Positions 18,834-27,119 of a stretch of DNA of 35,917 bases are shown here, one piece after another; position 1 is the first letter of the stretch; every line of letters begins with the position of its first letter. The position numbers were made by a program, and so were the translations under genes. Location: NCBI GenBank assembly GCA_031383555.1, contig JANMZR010000048.1:1-35917 (forward strand), read 5' to 3'. Origin of the DNA: JANMZR01 sp031383555 (GTDB lineage: Bacteria; Bacteroidota; Bacteroidia; Cytophagales; Spirosomataceae). The notes below the pieces were generated by a model that searched no databases, was not told where the DNA came from, and saw only the letters and a list, made by a program, of their open reading frames with translations.

Positions 18834-18996
18834 TGTTTTTACTTTTTTTCGCTTTTTTCACATTGATACACGGGGTTCAAAGGGTTACAATTTTTACAAT
18901 CAATAATTTTTAAAAAAATACTCCGGGTCTTATTTGTGCCTCCGTGCGACATTTTTTTTGCTCCATCCAACATTTTTTACATTAAATAATAAAACA

Positions 18997-20379
18997 ATGA
19001 AAACCAATCATTTACACATTATTTTACTCGCTTTTTTTCTTTTATTTCAAGAAAAATTAACAGCCCAAATTGGGCTCAACTCCACAAATACGCCACCAGC
19101 CACCAATGCCATGTTGGATATCAGCAGCACCACAAAAGGGCTTTTGATTCCTAGAATGAATACTGGCCAAAGGACCACCTTAACCGCTACCGCCACCGAT
19201 GGCCTCACCGTGTATGATACCGATACAAAAGGATATTGGTTTTATAATGGTACGAGTTGGCAGAGTATGAGTGGCGGTGGAAGTAGCCCTTGGCTGCCTA
19301 ATGGTAATAATATTTATTATAACACCGGAAAAGTGGGCATAGGCGAATCTGCACCTGGCTTTCCATTAAATATTGGTGGTCCATTGGGCGATAAAATTTC
19401 ACTTTGGGGCAATTCTGGCGAACATTATGGGCTAGGTATACAAAATAATCTATTCCAAATCCATGGCCAGGATATTAATTCAAATATTGCCTTTGGTCAT
19501 GGGCAAAGTGGCAGTTTTACGGAACGTGCCAGAATAATAAATGGAGGTGAATTAGGGATGTCACTAACGGGTAGATTATACTTAAGAGCAGGTACCCAGT
19601 CTGCTGGGCTTTATCTAACAAATGCTGCCAATACAGCCAATTCGTCATTTATAGGCCTTGCTGCCGATGATATAGTTGGCTTTTATGGCACTGGACCAAC
19701 ACAATGGGGCTTTGTAATGAACACAAACTCAGGCAATCTAGGCATAGGCAATACCAACCCGCAGAGACCATTGTCATTTGCTCCTAGATTGGGTAAAAAA
19801 ATATCGTTATACCCTGGCGGTTTGGGTGATGTGGGCATTTCAGTTACAGATAGTCAATTGGAAATGTATTGCGACTATGGTGGCCGAGCAGCATTGGGTA
19901 TCGACTCCTTTGAAAATGGTTTTAAGCGGCTTGCTTATGCCTCTGACGACAACCAGAAATTCACCGTGGAAGGCTATGTGTCTGCTGGTGGTTATGTTAC
20001 TTTTTCGGATGCTCGCTATAAAAAAGAGATAGAAACAATACCAAATGCTTTAGATAAATTGTTGAAAATAAGAGGCACAAATTATCATTTTAAAACCAAT
20101 GAATTTCCTAAAAATAATTTTAATGAAAGCTTGCAGTTTGGGGTGATCGCTCAAGAAATTGAAAAAATATTTCCAGAACTTGTTACCAATAATAACGATG
20201 GTTATAAAACTGTAAATTACCAAGGTCTGATACCAATATTAATAGAATCAATAAAGGATTTGAAAAAAGAAATTGATAAAAAGAATGAAGATATTGATCT
20301 GTTAATGAATACTTTAAATGCAAAAATTGAGTCTATGATAGTTCCAAAACTTGAAATAAAAGAGATAAAAACAAATTGA
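18997..20379 (+). CDS. Exported fibre-like protein, head B, with C-terminal peptidase S74 chaperone domain
   Basis: 460 residues from the ATG at 18997. A 63-base in-frame extension upstream would precede a complete signal peptide (ends EKLTAQ), so I start at MKTNHLHII. Head B has a four-residue insertion (TATATDGLTV). The stalk carries the GDKISLWGNSGEHYGLGIQ module and a reduced second part. The S74 domain begins at S337 with SDARYKKEI and contains FGVIAQEIEKIFPELV. It is followed by a coiled coil (SIKDLKKEIDKKNEDIDLL). Compared with the gene upstream it keeps the same 5' third but a different 3' end, as if the tip had been exchanged. Confidence 0.88.
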   Translation: MKTNHLHIILLAFFLLFQEKLTAQIGLNSTNTPPATNAMLDISSTTKGLLIPRMNTGQRTTLTATATDGLTVYDTDTKGYWFYNGTSWQSMSGGGSSPWLPNGNNIYYNTGKVGIGESAPGFPLNIGGPLGDKISLWGNSGEHYGLGIQNNLFQIHGQDINSNIAFGHGQSGSFTERARIINGGELGMSLTGRLYLRAGTQSAGLYLTNAANTANSSFIGLAADDIVGFYGTGPTQWGFVMNTNSGNLGIGNTNPQRPLSFAPRLGKKISLYPGGLGDVGISVTDSQLEMYCDYGGRAALGIDSFENGFKRLAYASDDNQKFTVEGYVSAGGYVTFSDARYKKEIETIPNALDKLLKIRGTNYHFKTNEFPKNNFNESLQFGVIAQEIEKIFPELVTNNNDGYKTVNYQGLIPILIESIKDLKKEIDKKNEDIDLLMNTLNAKIESMIVPKLEIKEIKTN

Positions 20380-20449
20380 TGTATAAAAATCATGTGTTAG
20401 GCGAATAGTTATTGTAACTTTCAATAAACTTATTACGATTTAATTTTTC

Positions 20450-20518
20450 TACCACAATGGTTTGTGGCACACAGAGCACAGCATTATGTTTTGTGTGGCA
20501 CAAGCCACGGAGCGAGTA
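20450..20518 (+). repeat. Palindromic intergenic repeat, copy 1
   Basis: An imperfect hairpin: left arm ATGGTTTGTGGCACACAGA, right arm TGTGTGGCACAAGCCACGG. It lies in the 469-bp gap between 20379 and 20849. I see nothing else recognisable in that gap; the short open frames there run through this palindrome. Its right half reads GGCACAAGCCACGGA, which differs by one base from the site where the IS110 element is inserted. Confidence 0.75.
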
Positions 20519-20848
20519 AAGCAAGCAAAACTGGGCTTTTTGTGGGAGGCTCTTTTTCAGGAAAATTAAATCGAAATGACGGTGAAATTCAATGCTCGGG
20601 CGGGCCAATTACTAAATGGAAAGTAGTTGAAATTACGGGTAATTATCGGTTAATTTGGCAAGCATTGCCATAAATGAGTAGGTTAAGGAATCAGAAAGAA
20701 ATAGGACCGTTAACTAATTTTTCAATTAAATTGTATTGAGTTTTTCATTAAAGTATTAACTTTATTTTTTATAATATCATTAAAGTTAAATAAATGACAT
20801 ATAGCGGTTTACCCTATTTTCCTTTCAAATAAATAAATTAATATAAAT

Positions 20849-22099
20849 ATGAAAACTCAACTAATTATTTTACTTTCATTTTTGGTAATTATTTCAACCA
20901 AAACCACATTTTTTGGTCAATCATCTATTGATGATGTGCCTCCTAAAAAGTCAATCGAAACTAAATCTGAAAAACTAAGAATAGCCGCACCACTATCAGA
21001 CTGGGTACTCGCCGGAACAGAAATCTATAATCTTTCCACCGAAGTAGGCATTGGAACAGCGACTCCGGGCTATAAACTTGATATTCAACATGGTGGCGGT
21101 ACGGGCTTACAGGTACAATCTTCAGGCTCCTTCTCAGTAATTGATATAGATGCTTTTTCGGGTGATGCCGCTCTCAGGTTTGCTAAAGCTGGTGTTAACC
21201 AATGGAATTTAAGAAATGACCCAGCAACCGATAATTTACAAATTTTTGAATTAGGTGGTGGAGGAGAAAGATTTAACATTCAAAATACAACTGGCAATTT
21301 GGGATTGAATGATTCCAACCCAACAGAAAAATTTTCTTTAAAAGGGCGTATAAAAATGGATGACCCCTCAAAGGGACTTGGCAAAGTACTTACTTCGGAT
21401 GCGAATGGGGTGGGTACTTGGCAAACAGTAGGCACAGCTGTAGCAGGCTGGTCGGTAGTTGGAAGCAATATTTATAATTCGGGCCTTGGATTCGTTGGTA
21501 TAGGCACAAGTACTACAAATGCTCCATTACAATTTGCCAATGCCGTTGCCAACAGAAAAGCAGTTTTATATGAAAATGCAAATAATGACCACCAATTTTA
21601 TGGCTTTGGTGTAAACCCTGGAGCACTCCGCTATCAAGTGGAAGGGGTAGGGTCCAACCACGTTTTTTATGCTGGATTAACTTCTGGTTCTTCCAAAGAA
21701 CTTTTCAGAATATCTGGCAATGGATCCGTTACTGTAAATGGCCAGTTTACACTTACTAGTGATGCACGTTTAAAGAAAAACATAAAACAAATGGAAAATG
21801 TAATGCCAAAACTATTGGCAATGAATGGCAAAAGTTATAATTGGATAGATGAAGCAACTTCAAAACAAAACCAAATAGGTTTGATTGCTCAAGAAGTGGA
21901 AAAAATATTTCCAGAACTGGTTCAAACCAACGAAACAGGCTATAAATCAGTGAATTATATTGGTTTGGTACCTGTACTTTTGGAAGGAATCAAAGACTTG
22001 CAAAAGCAATTGGATAGCAAAACCAATGATATTGAAAAGCTTAAAGCTGAAATGGCAAGTATTAAAGAAATGATTAGTAGTATTTCTGCATCTAAATAA
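20849..22099 (+). CDS. Exported fibre-like protein without a conserved head, with peptidase S74 domain
   Basis: 416 residues. The signal peptide ends TFFGQ. The usual head is missing and is replaced by a short charged segment (SIDDVPPKKSIETKSEKL). The protein then enters directly the stalk module SVIDIDAFSGDAALRF shared with 15233-17029, a linker GLGKVLTSDANGVGTWQ, and the ANNDHQFYGFG module shared with 3985-5439. The S74 domain begins at S304 (SDARLKKNI) and contains IGLIAQEVEKIFPELV. A coiled coil covers about 375-410. So the head seems dispensable for a fibre with a chaperone end, or this is a deletion derivative. Confidence 0.88.
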   Translation: MKTQLIILLSFLVIISTKTTFFGQSSIDDVPPKKSIETKSEKLRIAAPLSDWVLAGTEIYNLSTEVGIGTATPGYKLDIQHGGGTGLQVQSSGSFSVIDIDAFSGDAALRFAKAGVNQWNLRNDPATDNLQIFELGGGGERFNIQNTTGNLGLNDSNPTEKFSLKGRIKMDDPSKGLGKVLTSDANGVGTWQTVGTAVAGWSVVGSNIYNSGLGFVGIGTSTTNAPLQFANAVANRKAVLYENANNDHQFYGFGVNPGALRYQVEGVGSNHVFYAGLTSGSSKELFRISGNGSVTVNGQFTLTSDARLKKNIKQMENVMPKLLAMNGKSYNWIDEATSKQNQIGLIAQEVEKIFPELVQTNETGYKSVNYIGLVPVLLEGIKDLQKQLDSKTNDIEKLKAEMASIKEMISSISASK

Positions 22100-22121
22100 A
22101 AAAATAAATTGTAATTCATAA

Positions 22122-22150
22122 AGCCGTTCGATAATTCGAGCGGCTTTTTT
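22122..22150 (+). terminator. Intrinsic terminator after the headless fibre gene
   Basis: AGCCGTTCGA (22122-22131) pairs with TCGAGCGGCT (22136-22145) across a four-base loop, with one G-U pair. A run of six T follows directly. Confidence 0.9.
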
Positions 22151-22173
22151 ATGTAATTAACAATAAATATTTA

Positions 22174-22181
22174 TATATTTG
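22174..22181 (+). promoter_or_regulatory. TAnnTTTG -7 box of the 22207 fibre gene
   Basis: TATATTTG lies 25 bases before the ATG and directly follows the terminator of the previous gene, so this gene is probably a separate transcription unit. Confidence 0.5.
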
Positions 22182-22206
22182 ATTAGCAATCTAAACAATT
22201 AACACT

Positions 22207-23646
22207 ATGAAAATCAAATATTTACACCAATTTTTATTACTATTTTATTTAATTTGTTTTACAAAAAATAGTTTTGCTCAATTAGGAATAAATGCCGATA
22301 ATTCGGCACCAGCAAGTAATGCTATGCTCGATGTAAGCAGCACTACAAAAGGGCTATTAATGCCTCGTATGACCACTGCACAACGCAATGCCATATCTGC
22401 AACGAGTGGCTTAACTGTATACGATACAGATATTCAAGGTTATTTCTATCACAATGGTACCAGTTGGCAACATTTATTAACCACTGCCAATGTAGCCAAT
22501 ACTACACCTTGGCTTACCGCTGGAAACCATATTTACAATAGCAATACGGCCAATGTAGGTATTGGTTTGGTGAACCCAACTCGAGGCAAGTTGGAGGTGG
22601 CAGGTGTATCGGGTATTGGTGCAACCAATGCGCTTTTTGGCTCTGGCGCCAATGGTATTTCACTTCAGCAAAACTGGCCAACTATCGGCTTCAACCAATA
22701 TCGTGATGACACTGCTGGTAATGGCAAGTACATGGGCAATGGCTATGGCGCTATACAATATTTTGACATAGGCAGTGGTACAATGGCCATTGATATGTTT
22801 GCAAATGGAACAGGTAATAACCTAACCAATACAGGCAAAAGAGCCCTTACTATTCAAAATAATGGCAATGTGAGTATAGTGGGAGGTGCGGCTAATGCCA
22901 CTCTTTATGTTACAAAAAATGGCAATTTTGATGGTACAGCTATTTTTGGAGGCACAAATTATGCCTCCTATTTTAACTATTCTAACAATGAGGATACCTA
23001 TATTAGGGCAGGTAAAACAGTTGGAAAGGTGATATTGAACGACCTGCCCAATGCCAAAATTCAAATGGGAAATGGTGATGGAAATGTAGGTATCAATATC
23101 AGCCCAGCTGGCTATTATAATTTGGATATTGGGCAAAAAATAACTGATGGGGGCATTCGATTAATTTCGTCAGATTGGTATGATAATAATTGGGAAATCA
23201 GAAATGAAATATATAGTAATGCCAATTTCACCTCCTGTTTGATGCTTAAATATAATACTGGAATAAAAGGCTGGTTTAGGCCTGACACAGGCGATTGGTC
23301 GGCACAGTCCGATAGGCGATTAAAGAAAAATATTGAAGAGTTAAATTCGGTTTTACCAAAGGTAATGGCTTTAAAGCCAAAGGCTTACGAATTTAAATAC
23401 AATAATCCGAGCAACAATAGGTCATTTGGTTTCATTGCTCAGGAGCTCCAAGAGCTGTTTCCTGAAATGGTAGATCAAGTATCCACGAAAGCGAATCCCG
23501 AGGTGCCTGGTAGCCTAGATAATCAAATGGGAATATCCTATTCTCAACTTTCAGTAATAGCCCTGAAAGCTATTCAGGAGCAACAGGAAATGATTTTAGA
23601 ATTGAGAAAAGAAATAAATGTATTGAAAACAAAAATTAAAAATTAA
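22207..23646 (+). CDS. Exported fibre-like protein, head B, with C-terminal peptidase S74 chaperone domain
   Basis: 479 residues. The signal peptide ends NSFAQ. A somewhat diverged head B carries GLTVYDTDIQGYFYHNGTSW. The middle module at about 135-225 (NGISLQQNWPTIGFNQY, then GTMAIDMFANG) matches the head A gene at 3985, not the other head B genes. The S74 domain begins at S368 (SDRRLKKNI) and contains FGFIAQELQELFPEMV with an acidic/Pro insertion before the last strand, as in 3985-5439. The C-terminal coiled coil is AIQEQQEMILELRKEI. Head and body therefore have different affinities. Confidence 0.9.
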   Translation: MKIKYLHQFLLLFYLICFTKNSFAQLGINADNSAPASNAMLDVSSTTKGLLMPRMTTAQRNAISATSGLTVYDTDIQGYFYHNGTSWQHLLTTANVANTTPWLTAGNHIYNSNTANVGIGLVNPTRGKLEVAGVSGIGATNALFGSGANGISLQQNWPTIGFNQYRDDTAGNGKYMGNGYGAIQYFDIGSGTMAIDMFANGTGNNLTNTGKRALTIQNNGNVSIVGGAANATLYVTKNGNFDGTAIFGGTNYASYFNYSNNEDTYIRAGKTVGKVILNDLPNAKIQMGNGDGNVGINISPAGYYNLDIGQKITDGGIRLISSDWYDNNWEIRNEIYSNANFTSCLMLKYNTGIKGWFRPDTGDWSAQSDRRLKKNIEELNSVLPKVMALKPKAYEFKYNNPSNNRSFGFIAQELQELFPEMVDQVSTKANPEVPGSLDNQMGISYSQLSVIALKAIQEQQEMILELRKEINVLKTKIKN

Positions 23647-23807
23647 TGTCACTAAATATTAATGATTTAACACTAACCGTCTGGTGCCCATGACTTTTTT
23701 TTGATTGATAGACAACAATATTTCGATTACCTATCCTATTTGATTGATAAAACTATTTTTTAAAAAAATAAAAAGAATTTCAACAAATTTTTAAACCTTT
23801 TAAACCG

Positions 23808-24113
23808 ATGAGCAGAAAAACAACCAACCTAAAAACTGGAGTTTATATGAAAGCTTCAGAAAGCTATTGCTTTCTCATACAACCCGACGGGAAAACAGAA
23901 ATTAAAACCCGCCCAATTAAATATTTTGAGCCTATTTTGCAGAAAAGTGGATGGTGTCGTATCCACCGAAGCTATTTTGTAAATCCACATTTTGTTGAAC
24001 ATATATCAGAAGATCGCAACAGTATTTTCTTGCAAAATGGAACAGAATTACCCATTTCCCGTAGAAATAAAAAAAACGTTGCCAAATGGCTTAGTATTTC
24101 CCTTTTTTATTAA
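23808..24113 (+). CDS. Stand-alone LytTR DNA-binding protein
   Basis: 101 residues made almost entirely of a LytTR domain. It has YCFLIQPDGKTEIKTRPIKY at about 20-39, then SGWCRIHRSYFVNPHFVEHI, and the end segment LPISRRNKKNVAKWL. LytTR proteins bind DNA as beta-fold regulators and usually carry a receiver or membrane domain; here neither is present. It lies between two fibre genes in the same direction, 161 bases after one and 93 bases before the next. That placement suggests a role in regulating the array, but no operator repeat is evident. Confidence 0.88.
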   Translation: MSRKTTNLKTGVYMKASESYCFLIQPDGKTEIKTRPIKYFEPILQKSGWCRIHRSYFVNPHFVEHISEDRNSIFLQNGTELPISRRNKKNVAKWLSISLFY

Positions 24114-24206
24114 TATTTAAAATAAAAACCAATTAAATTAGGAAACATACCTTCAGTTTCTTTTAAAAATCATTTTTATTTTTAAAATATTAAAACAAAT
24201 AAAGCT

Positions 24207-25202
24207 ATGAAAATCAACAAATTAACTCAACTGTTTATTATTGTTTATTTACTTTTTGCAAATAATAAAATAATAGCCCAAATAGGAGTAAATGCAACAA
24301 ATACTGCACCCAATTTAAAAGCCATGCTCGATGTTGAAAGTGCCGACAAAGGCATACTCATACCCCGCATGAACTCCGCCGCTCGTGATGCTATCGCCAG
24401 CCCTCCCAATGGCCTGATGATTTATAATAATCAAACCAACAAATTTAATTATTATAATGGTGCTGCCTGGCAAGAGACTATTTTGGGAAATCAATGGGCA
24501 ATTAATGGATCAAACATTTCTTATTCTGGGGGTAATGTAGGCATTGGTACCACTACCCCCGCTGCATCAGGCCAACTGGATGTAAGCAGTACAACCAAAG
24601 GTTTTTTGCCACCCAGGATGACAACTGCGCAAAGAGATTTAATTGTATCACCGGCTGCAGGACTTATTATTTACAATACTACTTTCAAATCCGTTCAAGT
24701 TTATAATGGAACAGCTTGGTTTTCTAACGTGCATTTCATTGGCGAAAGTTACGGAGGTGGTATTGTGTTTTATATATATGATAACGGGCAGCATGGGTTA
24801 ATAGCAGCTACTGCTGACCAAGGACCAATAAGATGGTTTGGTGGTACTTATACATATACCCGTGCCTGGGCAGATGGTGTAGGAGCAGGTTTAAAAAATA
24901 CAGCTATTGTAATTGCCAACCAGGGGCCGGTTGATGGGAATACATTTGCCGCCACTTTGTGCAACGAATATTCAGTTACCGTTGGTGGCGTTACTTATGG
25001 TGACTGGTATTTACCTTCAAAATACGAGTTGAATTTATTGTACCTTCAAAAAACCTTTGTTGGCGGTTTTAGTAGTTTCGGCTATTGGAGTTCCTCGGAG
25101 TCCAGCATCTTCGACGCCTGGGTTCAGTCCTTCAGCGACGGCGCCCCGAACCTCAGCTTAAAGGGCGAACTAGGCTTTGTTCGTGCAGTTCGGGCTTTTT
25201 AA
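24207..25202 (+). CDS. Exported head C protein with DUF1566/FISUMP (C-type-lectin-like) domain, probable DGR target
   Basis: 331 residues. The signal peptide ends KIIAQ. Head C (about 27-95; NLKAMLDVESADKGILIPRM, GLMIYNNQTNKFNYYNG) is followed by a second head-like repeat (about 120-172; GQLDVSSTTKGFLPPRM, GLIIYNTTFKSVQVYNG). The C-terminal 160 residues are a DUF1566-type domain: GGGIVFYIYDNGQHGLIAA, then GDWYLPSKYELNLLY, then GYWSSSES, ending GFVRAVRAF. Domains with this C-type-lectin-like fold and this ending are known targets of diversity-generating retroelements. The final 40 codons have the expected composition (see the entry at 25080). A surface-displayed binding protein with an evolvable site is the likely role. 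Confidence 0.87.
   Translation: MKINKLTQLFIIVYLLFANNKIIAQIGVNATNTAPNLKAMLDVESADKGILIPRMNSAARDAIASPPNGLMIYNNQTNKFNYYNGAAWQETILGNQWAINGSNISYSGGNVGIGTTTPAASGQLDVSSTTKGFLPPRMTTAQRDLIVSPAAGLIIYNTTFKSVQVYNGTAWFSNVHFIGESYGGGIVFYIYDNGQHGLIAATADQGPIRWFGGTYTYTRAWADGVGAGLKNTAIVIANQGPVDGNTFAATLCNEYSVTVGGVTYGDWYLPSKYELNLLYLQKTFVGGFSSFGYWSSSESSIFDAWVQSFSDGAPNLSLKGELGFVRAVRAF
25080..25199 (+). other. Putative DGR variable region (VR)
   Basis: Codons 292-331, from GYWSSSE to the end. In 25087-25156, 45 of 70 bases are G or C, while the surrounding gene is AT-rich. Codons 299-304 are all NNC (tcc agc atc ttc gac gcc) and so are 308-313 (tcc ttc agc gac ggc gcc). More NNC codons follow at N315, L316, S317 and G320. 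This is what adenine-directed mutagenesis of AAC codons leaves. The end GGCTTTGTTCGTGCAGTTCG would be the conserved 3' anchor. No template repeat and no reverse transcriptase occur in the window. Confidence 0.72.
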
Positions 25203-25221
25203 CTATTTATCTATTTAACTT

Positions 25222-25282
25222 CTACCATGGTCTGTGGTAAACAGAACACAGCATTGTGTCTTGTGTGCCACAAGCCATGGAA
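25222..25282 (+). repeat. Palindromic intergenic repeat, copy 2
   Basis: Same hairpin family as copy 1, with the right half GTGTGCCACAAGCCATGG. It starts 20 bases after the DUF1566 gene. The 436-bp gap up to 25639 also holds copy 3 and, at about 25337-25400, a poorly conserved stretch (TTGTGGTACACAAGAGACAT) that may be a decayed copy. Nothing else is recognisable there. Confidence 0.75.
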
Positions 25283-25415
25283 TCGAAACTTTTCTTTTGT
25301 GATTTATAAAAATGATTGAAAGTTCTTTCTAATTACTTGTGGTACACAAGAGACATTATTAATTGTTCTTTGTGCTAAAAGACCAAGAGCTTGGAATAAT
25401 CACAAACAAAACTAT

Positions 25416-25484
25416 CACTATGGTCTCTAGTACACAAAACAACCTCGCCTGAGTGGATTGTGGCCCACAATCCACGGAGTGAAG
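25416..25484 (+). repeat. Palindromic intergenic repeat, copy 3 (degenerate)
   Basis: CACTATGGTCTCTAGTACACA in modified form on the left and GGCCCACAATCCACGGAGTG on the right. The centre (ACCTCGCCTGAGTGGATTG) has diverged from the other copies, yet the arms still pair (GGATTGTGG with CCACAATCC), forming a new hairpin. Confidence 0.55.
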
Positions 25485-25638
25485 ACCCTGTTAAAACTGC
25501 AGAAAAATTTCATAAACACAAGCAAATCAATCATATACACCTGTGAATTATATAATTAATTTCAATAATTGTATAACTACTACCTTGATAAACAAAAATA
25601 TCGTTGCTTATTATAAAATTCAAAATATAAACAAAGAA

Positions 25639-26863
25639 ATGAAAACAATTCTACAGAGCGGATTAGTTGCATTTATAATGCTTCTTCTTCCAAAAACAGA
25701 TTATGCACAAATAGCCCAATTGGGAACCGCAGCTAATTTTGCTTTTTTTACAAGCGTTGGGGCATTTACCAATGCAGGCACCACCCAAATAACCGGCAAT
25801 ATTGGTACCAATGCCGGCCCATTAACAGGATTTCCTCCGGGAACAATAATTGGACAAATTGAGGTAGAAAATGCAATTACGGTTCAAGCGGCAACTGATG
25901 TAGCCGCTGCCTATAAATTTTTTAGCACTAGAACCTGCGGTACCGTATTAGTGGCCACTTTAGGAGGAGGTCAAATAATTACGCCTGGCGTTTACTGCAT
26001 TGGCACAGCAATAGGTTTAAACGGCGACTTGGTTTTAAATGCTCAAAATGACCCAACTGCTTTGTTCATTATTCAAATTGACGGCGCTTTAAGCACTACT
26101 ACTAATTCAAAAGTTGTACTGTTAAATGCGGCTTGTAGTGAAAATGTATTTTGGCAAGTAAATGGTGCTGTAGAAATAGGCAATATGGGTGAATTTAAAG
26201 GTTCTATCATAGCAAATGGTGCAATATCTTTGTTAGAAGGAGCTTAAACTAACCGGGCATGGACTTACCAAAGCAGAAGCAATTGATCTTCATAACAATA
26301 TTGCTTCATCTTTAGGCCAATGCGCCAGCCCTTTGGCAATAAAACTCAGAAAAATTTCTGCATCAAATATGGGAAAAGATAACAATGTGAATTGGAAAAG
26401 CGAATCAGAATGTGACGGCGATTTTTTTGAACTGGAAAGAAGCGCTAATGCGAAGAATTTTGCACAAATCGCTCAAATACCTACTCAAGGAAAAAATATA
26501 GCCTATAGTTATTTAGATAAATTAGCGCCAAGCGGAATAAGTTATTATAGGCTGAAAATGAATGAATTATCAGGAAAATTTACTTATTCACAAATTGTAG
26601 CGGCCAACTTGAATACTGCTGGTGAATATACTTTTGAAGTTTATCCAAATCCTGTGATAGATATTTTGAATCTGAAAATATTAACAAAAAAGGGAGGAAG
26701 TCATATCATAAATATTTTAGATATAACCGGAAAGAGAATAGAAAATATAGTAATAAATGATGATAATACATCAATAGACATGTCTGCACTGGCACAAGGA
26801 GTCTATTTTTTAATATATAATGAAAATAATACACGTCAAACTATAAAAATACTTAAACAATAA
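25639..26863 (+). pseudogene. DUF3494 ice-binding-like adhesin with T9SS domain, split by a frameshift
   Basis: The first part (25639-26247) has a signal peptide ending DYAQ and a DUF3494 domain: FAFFTSVGAFTNAGTTQITG, GNIGTNAGP, ITPGVYCIG, FIIQIDGAL, VFWQVNGAVEIG. It stops at TAA 26245-26247, inside the conserved end of the domain. Reading on one base later, from 26246, restores KLTGHGLTKAEAIDLHNN, the normal DUF3494 continuation. That frame stays open to 26863, giving a linker domain and a type A T9SS sorting domain (YTFEVYPNPVIDILNL to the end). The break needs only one inserted T (26245) to explain it, so a sequencing error or a very recent mutation are both possible. The start at 25639 is chosen for its signal peptide. 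The family includes ice-binding proteins and adhesins. Confidence 0.85.
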
Positions 26864-26864
26864 T

Positions 26865-26897
26865 TTTTTAGAATGTTGGAATAAACATTCTAAAAAG
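26865..26897. terminator. AT-rich hairpin after the DUF3494 gene
   Basis: TTTTTAGAATGTT (26865-26877) pairs with AACATTCTAAAAA (26884-26896) around a six-base loop, directly after the stop codon. The stem has few G/C pairs and no 3' T tract on the plus strand, so it is a weak terminator or an RNA-stabilising hairpin. Confidence 0.5.
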
Positions 26898-26943
26898 ATA
26901 AGTCTGGACCGATATATTTCTACTCAGCGTTTTCAACTGAAAT

Positions 26944-27006
26944 TACCACCGTGGTCTCTGGCACACAGAATGTAGCAATTTGTCTTGTGTGCCATGAGTC
27001 ACGGAA
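26944..27006 (+). repeat. Palindromic intergenic repeat, copy 4
   Basis: ACCACCGTGGTCTCTGGCAC on the left and TTGTGTGCCATGAGTCACGG on the right, somewhat diverged. It lies in the 944-bp gap between 26863 and 27808. That gap also holds the gene remnant at 27120-27525, copy 5, and an AT-rich leader without a recognisable promoter match. Confidence 0.7.
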
Positions 27007-27119
27007 ACGGTGTGCCGAAAGCCACATAAACAAACCTTTTTAATACAAATTTTTTATAATTCTAAAACCCTGCAGGATTCTGTGATCATACAAATCAATT
27101 AAAAATCTATCAATTTTCG

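Noticed and set aside
20464..20673. Small protein genes overlapping the palindromic repeats (also 20390-20608, 27389-27598, 29745-29969, 32191-32379)
   Set aside because: These frames read through the repeat hairpins, have no recognisable domain or start signal, and exist only because the repeat lacks stop codons.
26240..26250. Programmed +1 frameshift in the DUF3494 gene
   Set aside because: The site (GCT TAA A) lacks the known prfB-type CTT-TGA context and an internal Shine-Dalgarno sequence. A simple mutation or sequencing error is more economical.
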